From positions 179,374,675-179,438,674 of the forward strand of contig JAHLJT010000631.1 in assembly GCA_031308135.1 (NCBI GenBank): a DNA stretch of 64,000 nucleotides, read 5' to 3'. Positions 44,330 to 64,000 of the stretch are shown one piece after another. Position 1 is the stretch's first letter, and every line of letters starts with the position of its first letter. A program made the translations under genes and the position numbers. The notes beneath the pieces are model-generated. The model ran no database searches. It saw only the letters and a program-made list of their open reading frames with translations, and had not been told where the DNA came from. Source of the DNA: Acheta domesticus. Lineage: Eukaryota; Arthropoda; Insecta; Orthoptera; Gryllidae.

Positions 44330-46760
44330 GTAATGTCCATTTATTGATTAATTATTTTTTTAAAAGAATTTATCTATCCTGGTTCGGCAATACATTATGT
44401 TTGAAGGAGTTAAAATAACTATGATAACAATTAGACCTTATGAGAGGAATATACAAAGTAACCTCAGAATATTATTCTTTAACACATAATAAGTTTGTAT
44501 AATTATAAATAGCATCAGTAGGAAATAATAGTACATTTCAAAGTAATAAAAATTTTAAAATTATAAATATGATTGTTCATTTTTGAGAAGAAAGTATGAG
44601 ATAATTAAGGAGGTTGTAATAAGTCTTTAGCCAAACGTGAACGAATAGGTAGAAAAAGAGTAGCTGATTTGCCAAGATTAAAAATATTGTGAATAAGACT
44701 AGTAGAGTGACAAGAGAAGAATTTAGTGGAGAGAATATTAATCCAAATTTTTAAAAGAACGATGCTAAGTTCTTCTATAATTTTAATATTTCGAATAAAC
44801 CAAGGGGCTTTTAAAATATTTCTTAAGTACCTATTTTGCTTGTAGTTTTCGAAAATTAGATTTTGCAGTACCACGCCTTGTAGGGCGTAAGTTAAAGAAG
44901 GGGGAATAATATATTTAAATATTGATAAGACTGATTTTGTAGATAACTTCCAGTTGTTGTTAAGAAAGGGATATAATTTTAAAATTTTTATGGTAGTTTT
45001 ATGGACAATAGTAGATATATGTACTTTCCAAGTTAATTTCGTGTCAAATTGTAATCCTAAATTACTGATTTAGGTAGCCAAAGAATTGCTTTGACATTAA
45101 TAATTAGGGGATATGTGGGAGTAGTTCGTCTTAAGGTAAAAATGTTTGCTTGTGATTTTTGTGGATTAATGTAATTTGCCAGTTGACAGACCAAACATTT
45201 ATAGATTTTAGGTCATATTGTAAGTTGCCTCTACCTTTAAGAATATTTTTGTGAGAAGTGAAGAATGCAGTATTATCTGCCAAAAGAGCTATTTCTGACT
45301 TTGTAGGTGTGGTATATCTGATATGAATAAATTAAAAAAGTACATGAAGAGGAGAACCTTGAGGGACTGCTGGAAAAATGTTAAATTCGTTAGAAAGTGT
45401 ACTGTTAATTTTAAATTGGAATTTACGTTTAAACAAGAAATAAGCAATAATGTTTTGAATATTGAGAAACCAAAATTTCTTAATTTATATAATAAATCAT
45501 TGAAACAATTTATCAAAAGTTTCTTCTATGTCGAGAAATATAGCAAAACTATATTATTTCTTTTGAAAACCTGTAGCAATTTAGTATGATAGGCGTGGCA
45601 GTTGGTGTGTAGTTGAATAACTATGTCTCAAACCATATTGAGAATTAGGTAAGAGTTTTGTTGATTGAATAAATTTAATTCAACCCAATAGAATAGCTTT
45701 TTCAAAGATTTTAGAAAATTGGAGAGTAAACTGGAACGAAAACTTTCTGGTTTACTGTGTTTTTTGTGAGGTTTAGGAACGTGTAAGATAGCAATTTTCC
45801 TCATATCAGGAAAGTAATTTAATCTGAGACATGCATTATCTGTGGCTGTTAAGTACTAACTTATTGTTGCATTTGAAAGATGTTTAAATACAATATTTGG
45901 GATTTGATTCATACCAGAATATTTTTTGGGTTTGGAAATAATACATTTTATTTTGGAAAGAGAAATACATTTAATATGTTCAGGAAAGGATGTTGGAGAT
46001 TATTTAACATATTTTGTGCGAAGCAGTATTAATGGTAGGAGTATTAGTAAAAGATAATTGAAATTGTTTTGCAAAAAGTTAGTATTTTCTGAATGTGTGA
46101 TTGCAGTAAAAGTAGTATTTTTTTGCCTCCCTATTTGGTACTTTTCGTTCGTTATTCGTTAAACAGCAGACCAAGGAGACTTGGAATTAGGTTGAAGGTG
46201 GGGAAACAATTATTAAATTTGGTGAATCAATATTGATCTAAATTTATTTTGAATGAGTTAGTTAATTTATTTAGTAACTTTTTAATTTGCGGATTATCAG
46301 TTATCTACCATTTACGACGAGTAGTATGTTTCAGTGATATTAGATTTAGCATTTCTTTAGGTACGGGGTAGATACTAGAAATTTGGTAATTTTTATGTGT
46401 TATTAGTGAAGATTTTTATGTCTTCCTTAATTATAATTAGTGGATTTGAAATTTCATTATCTATTTCAGAGGTGATAGATAAAGAATAAGAGTAAGTAGT
46501 AAAGTCTTGCATAGTTACATGGAAAATATAGCAATTGATTTTGCCTGTTATTAAAGAATTGTTAGCATGTAAGGGTGAATATTAATAAAGGATAATTAAT
46601 ACAGGATTATGATCCGAACTTAAGGCTGATATACCATATTGAAAAATATGAAAATTAAGATTACGTGTGATTATAATGTATCAAAAACATCTGGAGTAAT
46701 GTTTGTGTTATCTTCTATATCTATAGCTATATCTATACTAATATATAAAGACAGAACTGC
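44330..46760 (-). mobile_element. Long decayed jockey-like LINE
   Basis: The minus strand carries, from 46700 down, an endonuclease trace (LSSDHNPVLIIL, about 46610), a linker, the RT start (YFPDMRKIAILHVPKPHKK, about 45810), QGSPLHVLF and a degraded catalytic ALLADNTAFF near 45280, the DTKLTWKVHI segment near 45030, and an ORF2 C terminus ending at a stop at 44605. A 3' UTR of about 270 bases follows. It is related to the 2.2-kb copy but distinct. Numerous stops and frameshifts are present, and the YxDD position is changed to ADN. Confidence 0.82.
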
Positions 46761-47102
46761 ACTGACGTACAGCGCGATAATCTCTAAATCTACTGAACCA
46801 ATACCGATGAAACTTTTGCACTAGCTTCCTTTAAAGGTCTGGAGTACTATAGGCTATGATTTACAATCACAAACCTTAACATATTCACAAAATAATTACT
46901 TTTCTGGACTTTTTTCGCCTAGCATTACATCATAGATTCAAGAGTGCATCAATGTTCAATTGTTTAGCTGCGCGCCACCAGAGGATGATGACTATCTACG
47001 ATTCAGTTAGTCTATGCAGGAATTGCGTGTATGTAGGAAAGATATTATAATATTCTGTAATCTGCTTGGAGAGAGCTATTTGTTGTATTGTACTTTCCAT
47101 TG
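46761..47102. other. Intergenic DNA, no gene seen
   Basis: A repetitive TATATCTATA stretch near 46720-46750 precedes sequence with no recognisable coding content. Confidence 0.45.
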
Positions 47103-47170
47103 TTTATTTATTTATTTATGCCAAAAACAGTTTAAAGCTGTGTGTGACGAGCTATGGGGAGAAGTGTTTA
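47103..47170 (-). mobile_element. 3' end of the LINE family seen at 18.6 kb
   Basis: The minus strand ends CCATAGCTCGTCAC...AGCTTTAAACTGTTTTTGGC followed by ATAAATAAATAAA, matching 18612-18672. Only the terminal 60-70 bases are recognisable. Confidence 0.75.
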
Positions 47171-48403
47171 ACAATGTTAATGGATTTGTTTAACTTGAAA
47201 TGTTAATATTTAGGAAAGATAATGGCAGTTTCCTTTATATATGCAAGTAACTTGGATATTGATTTTAATTGCATTTAGGCGTGAATGTATCAAGTGTAGA
47301 AGAGACATGAAATTGTTGAAAAAACAAATTTTGCTGACGGAAGTGCTTGAAATTGTCGTAAAAGGTGTGAATGCACACATCTGTCCTGCACGAAACAGTT
47401 ACTGGGTTAGTGATAGTAAATTAAGCATGTTTATTACGTATTTGCGAGTTGAACGAGCCAAAGTCTAACATACTATGAATTATTTAAGTGTTATGCTTAA
47501 ACTGTGACAAATGGATTAATTTTTGTAGGAAGTGTTTTATTATAGTAGAGAGTGAAAGTGTACCTTTAGATGGTAATGAAATTATTATTTAAATTCACGA
47601 TAGTAAGTTCGACAAGAAGTATAATTGAAGTAAAAGAGAAATTTGAAAGTTTTATTTATAAATACGCGAGAAGAAGAATAAATATGAAAAAGAGTATGTT
47701 TTAAAATGTGGGAATTGATATGTATTGGCACTACAGTATAATACACAAAATTTCGCAAAGAGAATACACGTGAGTAAATGCATTTTACTTTTTGTTTACA
47801 TTTTTTGTGAATGTTAGTTATAAATTGGGGGAGGGAATCACAGTAAGAAACACTATAAATATTTTTTTAGTGAAAAAGTCAGGAACACCGGTTATTTCCA
47901 GATGGATGCATAGCAGAGAAGGGCGGAGTAGGGCGGGGGGGGATTCAATAGAATAGATAGTAGTAGACTCCGCCGCAGGGTGGGAATAGATGAAATTCCT
48001 TTTTCTGGCTAATAAATTACGATAAATACCCCCAGCAACGCGGGGTACATTATCTATTAAGGATAATAAGTGGGGGTGGAGGAGCATGCAGTAGTGACAT
48101 AGGCCCAATGTATGCGAGTGATGTTTTACACCCTCTAGTTTTCCATCATTAAGAAAACTTTTCAGCTAAGTATTTTACTTTCTTTCGTAGTATCTTCCTC
48201 TGTTTCTCTATTCCCTCTCGCCATTTACGTGCGCCGTCCAAGAGACGTTACTCCCCTCGCTGGATGTGACGATCCGAGAAATATCCCTTGAACGACCTCA
48301 CCTCGTTGGCGATGTTATTGAAATCACGTCCATACGTTGTGTGCAAGCTGTGTGGTTTCGAGTGCTGGAGATGTGACATTGCCTCGCAAATCAGAGGCTT
48401 CTG
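47171..48403. other. Intergenic DNA, no gene seen
   Basis: A short G-rich run occurs at 47930-47945. No coding sequence was recognised. Confidence 0.5.
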
Positions 48404-48829
48404 ACACGCAATTCTCACCGTGCTGGATACTGGGATTGATATGAAATTATATGAGCTTGTTCAGCATGTTTCAAATACATTTTATACAAATTTTTCCGTG
48501 CTATGAAGCATTGCAAGTAGTGTTTTTGCGACAATTAGTATTGAGATCTTTCGTGACCTTACCGCCTATGGAAGGGCGGAAATCGCTGCTCGCCGGTGTG
48601 GTTCTGCGGCTATTACACACTGCGCCGCCACTATCGACGGCGTGCAGCGATTTCCGCTCTTCCACAGGCGGTAAGGCCATGAAAGATCTCAATACTAATT
48701 GTCGCAAAAACACTACTGGCAATGCTTCATAGCACGGAAAAATTTGTATAAAATGTATTTGAAACATGCTGAACAAGCTCATATAATTTCATATCAATCC
48801 CAGTATCCAGCACGGTGAGTATTGCGTGT
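48404..48829. mobile_element. Near-palindromic 426-bp MITE
   Basis: It starts ACACGCAATTCTCACCGTGC and ends with the complement GCACGGTGAGTATTGCGTGT. The arms, about 185 bp each, agree almost perfectly to about 48595 and 48645 and leave a loop of some 50 bases. Because of the palindrome the two strands carry nearly identical 93-codon open frames (48451-48732 plus, 48501-48782 minus), which are by-products and not genes. No transposase is present; the target duplication is not clear. Confidence 0.9.
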
Positions 48830-51800
48830 GGGTTCTCATTGGCGTTTGTGTATTCCCTCCCAAGAACCTTCCAAACCCCCTCATCTGATGCAGTCATAAT
48901 TCGGCAGCAGGCCTGGGAATCCCAGAAGTGACGTGCCACGATTCAGAACCCCGGAGCGAGGAGCCGGGGGGCGGCGGGGGGCACGACTGTCTTTTTGCAC
49001 AACTCACGCAAGTCTGCCAACTAAGCTTAAGCACATTTCAACCTAATTCAGTGCAGCTGTGGAACACGATGTGGGTTAGCAATCCTGACAAAACAGGATC
49101 GCTCCCTTCATCTAAGAAAACAGTATGATAGAGACAATCCGTGAAGTCGAAACGGTGTATGCAATGTTATATTGTTCGTCATGTGTGCCCTGCGTTTTAG
49201 CGTAAATGCTGCTTCGTACGTATTGTGCTTTAAATATACTACTTTGTCTAATTAGTGTTGCATTAAAGATAATCTTGAATTTCAAATTGTAACGCAAAAG
49301 AATAAAACGTGTGTGTGCGATTATGTGAAAGGACGCGATATGGCAGTGAGCTCATCCAGTTCATTTATGGTAGTGGATGAGTTACTTGTGGCAGGGAACA
49401 GTAGTGAAAAGTTTCATTGTGCTATAGACAGGATTCTTCAAATCCCGTTTAGTTCTTTCTCCTACTCCGAAGAAACTTTAGATATTTAGTGATGGACAAT
49501 GCGAATAGATCTCGAGTACAAAAATTAGGTATATAAATTTTATGGTTATATTTTAGATTTATTGTTTGGTTTATGTATATTAGTGCATTCAATGAGAACA
49601 TGATGATTTTCAAGGGAGATTCAGAAGATACCTAATTTGCAAAACAAACGTCTAAAATACTTCAGAGGAAACTAGTATGACGCAGACTTTTAATATTTGT
49701 AATTATTCGTTCAACCTGTAATATCATGATCGAATCCCCACATCTACTAGCCAGGAGACTCCATGGAGACTGGCATGCACCATTTAATTGTTAGTATAAA
49801 AAAGATTGTCAAGGAATAAACCTTGTGATGAAGTAGTATTGCAACCCCAAGCTTGATTTTTAGCATATGAATCTCCAATTAAATATATTTTAGCATGAAT
49901 ATTAAGAAGTGACTAAAGGATTGATTTAGATATCTTTTATTAGGAAGTTTGTAGGCTGAGATTTTATAAATTGGACCAATAGAAAAATAAACTTTAAGAG
50001 CTAATTTCAAGATCACAATACGTAGGTACATAGATTTGCGTATGTTGAATATTTTTCTTAACAATTATTGCAACCTCCAACAGGATGTAATGCAGCTCTA
50101 TCTTCATGATGAACTGCATAATTGGGAATGTGAAATTTCGTAGCATGTGTTAAATGGGTTTGGGCAAGCAATGTCAATTTTATGACTATTGAGAAAATGT
50201 TTGAATTCGTTTAATTGACGAAAAATACAATTACCTAAAACTGTGTTTAAATAGATACTGTATATACTGTACTATATACTATACTGTAATTCTGATTAGT
50301 GTATTCATCATCTCTCTCTCTCATTCATCAACTAATTTCCCAACCATGAAGCAAAACATGCTTTCAATTCGATCGTGGAACTTCAAGTGTTCTTATTCAG
50401 TCGTATAACCATTTAGTACCTAGAGCGAACAGAAGACAACTTCAGATACGAACTGCAATTTGTTATCAACTTAATGTCACCTTCGGGATGTCATACGCTC
50501 AGAAATGCAGCATTTCACCTCCCTATCTTCGCTTCTACCCACCCGCGCCGAAGCGACGTGGCCAAGTAATGAAAGCGAGCGTGACGTAAATTCGCCGCGT
50601 TTGAAAAAGGGATCATTTGGCGAAGGGATGTGTAACGCTTGTTTGCCAGGCCTCACGGGCCACGCGTTCAAAGGACTAATTTGGCTCGGCGGCTGTCGAA
50701 AAGCGTCCTGCCTGGCGCAGTGGCTCCATGTGCCACCATCGGCGTCGAATAGATTGCCGCTGCTCTCCAAATACAAAAATTTAGGTGGTGATTATTTATA
50801 ATATACGATTTAAAATTTGATTTACAAACAATGTTGAAAGCGTCTTAATACTGACATTTTTTTCAATTATTGTTTATTTTGAACGTTTATTTCTCGTCGT
50901 GAAAATGTCTGAAATTGAATTTTTAACAATTATTCCAGAGCAGTGTTTTAATTTCATGAAAATAAGATATGTTTCCATAAATTTTGCAATATGTAGTTTT
51001 TAATAGTTCTATTGAAGCTTAATTATTTTCTTTACTGTACTAGTGTTGGTCATCGTATCCCTAAGAGCTGTGAATGAAAGTGCTTTAATTTTTACTGCTT
51101 TCTCAATAGTCAGCACGTCCATTTTCAATTGCATTATCACAAGAAATATATTCTTCTTTCTTCTAATACATTGTCTGTTCAACGTTTTATTTAAAATCAA
51201 TGTTATAGATGGCGTCTGTTTCGACTTCCAACTTTTTTATCTAAATATTATGGCTTATTCACTTATTATCCTCTGGCTAATTTATGTATTACCATTTTAA
51301 TGTTCACGGGACCAAAAATTGGCAGATTAAGACTACGAACAGCTTTGAAATTCGGACTTTAACCTTATGAATGCACAAAAGCGAACACGAAGGAGAATGT
51401 GGATGTAGAAGTATTTATCACAGAGGGAATTTTTATCTGTTTTTGGTCAGTTTTAACAAGATTTTATGTAGGCAATGATTCTAAAGTAACTATTAAACTA
51501 AAGTAAAGTTATTTTTCGCAATATTGTACTGTTATAGTGAGATAACCCAACCTAAGAGACGAAAACCTACTCCATGACCGTGATTCAAGAAAATGGTACT
51601 GCAAAAGTTTTAAACGAAACGCGGTCAATGATAAAAATAATACATTTGGTTCGTTATAAACTTAGCATTTCACCTCGTTTTACAATCCACGTCTGTTATT
51701 TGCTGTGTATCGACCTCATCATGTCAATAACCATTTTCATCCTTTATGCCTTGATTTTGGACGCCGATCGGGCCCTTCGGGAGCAGTGTGTGTGGTGACG

Positions 51801-52149
51801 CGTAGCTCATTACCTCCGGGTGCCGCCGCGCTGCGCCCCCGTCGCCCACAAAGCGGCTGCGGCGCCGCCCCCGCGCCTTAACCACCGATCTGCGTACGGC
51901 AGCGACGCCCCAATGACGCGAGGGAGCGCAGCAGCGCAGGAGAAGACACACGAAAGCTGTTCATCTCATGCGAAACATGGGTAACTTCATGGAGCCTGAA
52001 GTTGGGACGTTGATTCATAGGAATGTGAGATTCGATGCTGACTTACACGTAGAAGGTTTGATTGATTTGTGATTCCGGACACGTCAACTGCTAAGTTTTT
52101 TAGTGCCTTAAGTGTAATGAATGTTTCACCTTTGGAAAGTGGCAGTGAT
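48830..52149. other. Intergenic DNA, GC island at 51740-51950, no gene seen
   Basis: A short dinucleotide CT run lies near 50310. GC-richer patches at 50510-50760 and 51740-51950 have open frames without family features; the second has many CpG dinucleotides and could be a promoter-type island, but no adjacent exon was found. Confidence 0.45.
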
Positions 52150-52488
52150 CTTCCCCCGCTGGAGGGTGAGATCCGGTTCCGATCTGCCTGTCAGCTAGCG
52201 GGATTTTCCGTAACCAGGTATCTCCCACCAGCAGACTACTGCTTCAGCCGGGACCAACTCTAAGCTCCTGCCCAGTCTCCTGGCATGCGTGGAAGTGTAG
52301 TCCGTGGAAGTGTGTAAGTATAGGGTAGGATACTACGGTAGTACACGGAATGGAAAGGAAAAATCGCTTGAGATCCATGGCCCGTTTGTTAGAGTGCTGC
52401 TCAGACATTTCCCTGGCATTTATTGGACAATCCAGAGAAAACTATCAATCAGAGCAGCGCTATCGATCAGCCGCTAGAATTCTCCTCC
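52150..52488 (-). repeat. RptB interspersed repeat, copy 2
   Basis: On the minus strand the same word order as the other copies is seen: GAGGAGAATTCTAGCGGC, AACAAACGGGCCATGGA, GGAGCTTAGAG, GGGAGATACCTGGTT, and CCTCCAGCGGGGG. The inner portion differs by small indels. Confidence 0.78.
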
Positions 52489-54435
52489 AGATGTAATTTG
52501 TTATTTGATTAATTAAATTATTACCTTCCCGCATTGATAGTTCCTCAGAGGTTTTGGTGGAAAGTGCGTTTGTTCTTGCCTTCTCTGTAGAGATGTACAC
52601 CTGCCCTGGAGCAATGTGTGCAATCCTTATTTCAGAAACTCTCTGCCTTTGCAGTGACCGCAAATTATAGTAAACTGGTTCTTGCCCGTGACCTTCACAA
52701 CCCAGCTCTACCTGTTCTTGCAGACGGGATTTCCTTGTGGCCGCGAGTCACGTGGTAAATTACGACACGATGGTCAGGGTAAAAAACGTGAACGTCCACG
52801 ATGCCAGGATCAGTCAGTGGAGAAGCGGCGAAGCGGCCTTCGGCGAGCGTTGTGTGTTCCTCGCCGTCGCGCTGCATCGACGGGTGACTGACCTCAAGCA
52901 CCGGGAAGAAAGAGCTATCCAGAGTAAACTGTAAGTTGAAGGGCAGTGTGCAAGGCGAATAACAAAATAGTTCTGTGAATTCCAAGAATGTGAAACGAAG
53001 CGAATTGTACTAAAGTATTCTATTACATTCATTACTTTTTCAAACAGCGCGCCGTCGTGCATGCCCGCATGCCTCAACCCAAAACGTTATCTTTTCGACC
53101 CCTCCCACAACTACATTATTTAAGATAGAAATTAATAAGATTGTTCTTCAAAATTAGACCTTTAATTAATGTCGTTAACTGTTTTCAGAGCGTGTGTAGT
53201 TGCACGTGTGAACACGACACATAAAAACAATAACTAAAAAATATTTGCGCAAAAACCGCTTTAATTTTTTCCGCTGAAAAAGATCAATATTTGCTAAACT
53301 ATATGCTATAGAATCAATTTTCATTTAATATTTGACATTTCGAAAATTGCGAAATTCAAATTGTGTTCTAATCGCTCACTTACCTCGAATAATGAATCTA
53401 GAATTCTTGAAACAACGCAATCTCTTCTGTCTGTGTATATCCACATCAAATTATTTAACATAAACGTTTTTGAGAATATTAGTTTTTGAATTTGCTAGCA
53501 AAAAGTCGGCAAAGTTGAATTTTGTTTACTTATCCTGCACCCATAATATTGAAGTCAAAGTAACCCCTTATCAGAGAACTCCAACATCACACAAAACATA
53601 GAATTCCCAATTTCTCGTGATACATATTTTAACAATTTCACTTACACTGATTCAAAATTATCTGATTCTCCCATAATTTTGAGTTATATCGCTTGCATTT
53701 TTCGAGTGGTGGCTGAAACGTTGGGATAGAGAGTGCAATTGCATGATGTGTTAGTTGCCATTAGAAGAAAGTGCGTGCTATTGCATCAAATATTGCTTTA
53801 AATGATAGAATTCGTGTAATATTGAAATTGATGTAAATTTAATGATATTGATGATATTGTAATTGTATTTATTCGTACCATCTACACCCCCAAGAATTCG
53901 TGTAAAGAGTACGCTTAAATTCCAGAGTACAATTTATTATCAATAATGCATGAGTTGATTCTTAATCCTTTTCAAGATTTGGAATCATTTATATTAAAAG
54001 GTTTGACAAATTACAGTTTATTTTTTATGTTACCTTACGTTAAGCCATTATCTTTTAATATTTTGACAAACATTCACATTAGATAATACACGAGATCATG
54101 CCGTGAACATAGGAAACTATTAACCAATAACTCCCATTTAATAGTAGAATTCATAGTTCAACGATCATAAGACAACTTAGTGAAAAGCTTGTCTACATTA
54201 ATAATTTTCTATAATTACTTTAAAGTTTATTGCACACTAAATTCTACATTAACTTAACTTCCAGAAGATGTGAAATTAAATATTTCTTACCAGGAGAGAA
54301 AGGGCATCACCTCATGTCATTGCAGTACTTCTGAACGGGAAGACAGGAACAAGTCCAAACGGTGGCAGTATTATCCACACTAGCTAGATAGATAGCTAGT
54401 GTCACTAGCTAGATAGCCAGTTCTGTCAATGCCTA
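52489..54435. other. Intergenic DNA, no gene seen
   Basis: 52690-52930 is GC-richer and open in several frames without family character. 53200-53500 is vaguely RptA-like but too diverged to call. Confidence 0.45.
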
Positions 54436-54765
54436 GAGGAGAATTTTGGCAGCCGGCTGGTCTGATTGCTAATTTTCCGTGGTTTCTGCGGTCAATATCA
54501 GGCGAACGCCGCAGAAGTACCCTAACAAACGGGCCACGGACAAGACTTTTCTCTTTTATTTCTCTTCCTTGTCCTATCCTCGGACCTTACACACACACTT
54601 ACACTAACATGCACTACACTACCATTCACGCGCCCGGCCTGGAGCTTAGAGCGTGCCCCGGCATGTGCATTTCCCCTCTGGTGGGAGATACCTGGTTGGG
54701 GACAACTCCGCTAATCGACAGTCGGTCAGCGTCGGAGCTCCTCATCCAGAGGGAGAAGATCGCAA
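54436..54765 (+). repeat. RptB interspersed repeat, copy 3
   Basis: It starts GAGGAGAATTTTGGCAGCCGG and contains AACAAACGGGCCACGGAC, GGAGCTTAGAGCGTG, GGGAGATACCTGGTTGGGG and a degraded CATCCAGAGGGAGAAGAT end. It lies immediately upstream of the triplicated esterase exon. Confidence 0.78.
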
Positions 54766-55042
54766 TTAGGACGAAGAGATAGTAATTGTTCGGGTGGCGG
54801 AGGGGCTGTTGCGGGGCGGCGGGTGGAGACCAAAGGCGGAGGAGCCTTCAGGAGAAAATAGTCGTTGCTCTGGTGTGCAGGAGTAGAGCGAACGAGTGGC
54901 GATGGGTGAGGAAAAGGCGACGGTTTGGGTAGCGGGGAGGCTGCAGCGGGGGCGGTGGGTGGAGTCCAAAGCCGAAGGAGTCTTCTGGAGAAAATAGAGT
55001 GTCATTAATTTTGTGTTGCAGAAGCAGAGTGAACGAGAGGTG

Positions 55043-62904
<7,862 letters not shown>

Positions 62905-64000
62905 GTGAGTATTTTAATATTTATCCATATTTCATTGATATTGTTCTCAGATCATTTCTATACTCATTGGTCAATATTTCATTATAATCCAAAACTAAAT
63001 CACATAAAACACATATCAAATATCGCTTACATTTTTTTTAAATCTCACTTAAGCAATAATAATATTAACAAAGCATTTTGAGACAAAGGAATGGTTAAAA
63101 TCTTATGTATAGGAATAGATATGAGTCATTGTTTAGTGGTAGGTGTTTGTTTTTCCACAATGCTTTTTCGGTTTTCTGTGCGATTCTGAGGCGTCTGCGG
63201 GCTCCGGTTTAGACTAGATCGCCGCAATGTGGCAGAAAAATATTTCTTGAAAAATAAACATGTACGACAAAACAACGCCTCATATCTATTTCTATAATTA
63301 TGCCAATGTGATAAGTACCACACCATTTTCTACCATGACCTAAGTCTCATGAGTGGGATGAGGAAGGAAATAATGCACTTTTCTACAATAAATATAACTT
63401 GCCTCCGCCGTGGCAATGTCTTCCAATTTAGTGAATCACCAGTTGATATTCTAAGTCAGCATTTTGTGGCGTTATGCAGGTTGCAATAATACACAGCCGA
63501 GAGGGGGTTTAACTTATTGCTAGTTTATTAATAAATAAATCTACCACCGAAATAAACTTTATGTACAATAGTTAAATAAACGAAATAAATTGACCCCAGT
63601 ACTAGAAGTAATATTGATTCTATGGCTACCACACCCTCTACATAATTATCGAATAAATCCGATCGTGTGAAGCACCGTTTCTACACGACTCGTCACTTGA
63701 GTCTCACAGCATCACAACCAAGTACATTGCCGGCCCTAGCCTCCGCGCACGCGGTCCGCACCCCACCCGGAGGCTGCCTTCGATCTGCACAGGTCAACTG
63801 CTTGAAGCGAAAAGGGTCGGTGGAGCGTCGCAGCCCGCCTAGTTTGGCAGGGCCGCGCCCTTCCACCTTACTCTCTGGGCTGCTCCACCACGTCACATTC
63901 TCACGCCCCACCCTTAAAAACCGGTGGTGCCATGCGGCGAGCGTGTGGTCCTGAGCGTCTCTCCTACGTCACGCGGTGGCCCTGTTGTCACAACTATGTG
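62905..64000. other. Esterase intron 5 or downstream; repeat piece and GC-rich end
   Basis: 63253-63338 resembles 68-150 of this window (same orientation). 63690-63960 is GC-rich with open frames lacking family character. No esterase exon 6 was found before the edge. Confidence 0.45.

Noticed and set aside
46715..46900. End of a Helentron- or Penelope-type element
   Set aside because: The TATATCTATACTAATATATAAAG stretch recalls such ends, but the match is from memory and too weak to name.
48451..48782. Two overlapping 93-codon genes on opposite strands
   Set aside because: They are the two readings of one palindrome (MITE) and have no family features.

Overview
This window looks like a stretch of insect nuclear genome. 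The two genes are insect detoxification families with multi-kilobase introns and canonical splice signals. The remainder is AT-rich and packed with LINE, SINE, LTR and DNA transposon remnants. The lineage cannot be fixed from sequence alone. Large introns and high repeat load would suit a hemimetabolous insect such as a cockroach, termite or stick insect, but that is an inference.

Layout. Positions 1-14.8 kb hold no gene I can defend: a jockey-like LINE fragment (2.2-3.0 kb), dinucleotide tracts, a diverged tandem repeat (7.3-7.6 kb) and one weak candidate exon (11.6 kb). Positions 14.9-25.6 kb (minus strand) hold a complete cytochrome P450 of the CYP6/CYP3-clan type in five coding exons. Its introns contain two tRNA-derived SINEs, two LINE remnants and several unclassified repeats. 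The first intron also holds a 192-bp copy of part of the gene's own exon 2, embedded in a repeat.

Positions 26.8-37.5 kb are a head-to-tail array of an unclassified, roughly 1.4-kb AT-rich repeat (called RptA here). A 5.6-kb LTR retrotransposon with nearly identical LTRs splits the array at 29.4-35.0 kb. Its domain order is gag-protease-integrase-reverse transcriptase-RNase H, with Ty3/gypsy-type enzymes in a Ty1/copia-like order, and its gag has a SCAN-like segment. This is the Gmr1-type organisation and is the most notable object in the window. Positions 38.7-48.8 kb hold a foldback element, a decayed piggyBac with intact TTAA-flanked termini, a gypsy remnant, a long decayed jockey-like LINE and a nearly palindromic 426-bp MITE.

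Positions 55.0-62.9 kb (plus strand) hold the first five coding exons of a carboxylesterase that runs off the right edge. Its catalytic serine elbow reads GPSAGG instead of the usual GESAGG, one intron uses a GC donor, and its first coding exon lies in a three-fold tandem duplication.

The P450 and the carboxylesterase are typical phase I enzymes for oxidation and ester hydrolysis of plant compounds and xenobiotics. They lie about 29 kb apart, start to start, and are divergently oriented; nothing here shows co-regulation. Non-LTR elements and RptA fragments account for most of the recognisable intron and intergenic sequence.
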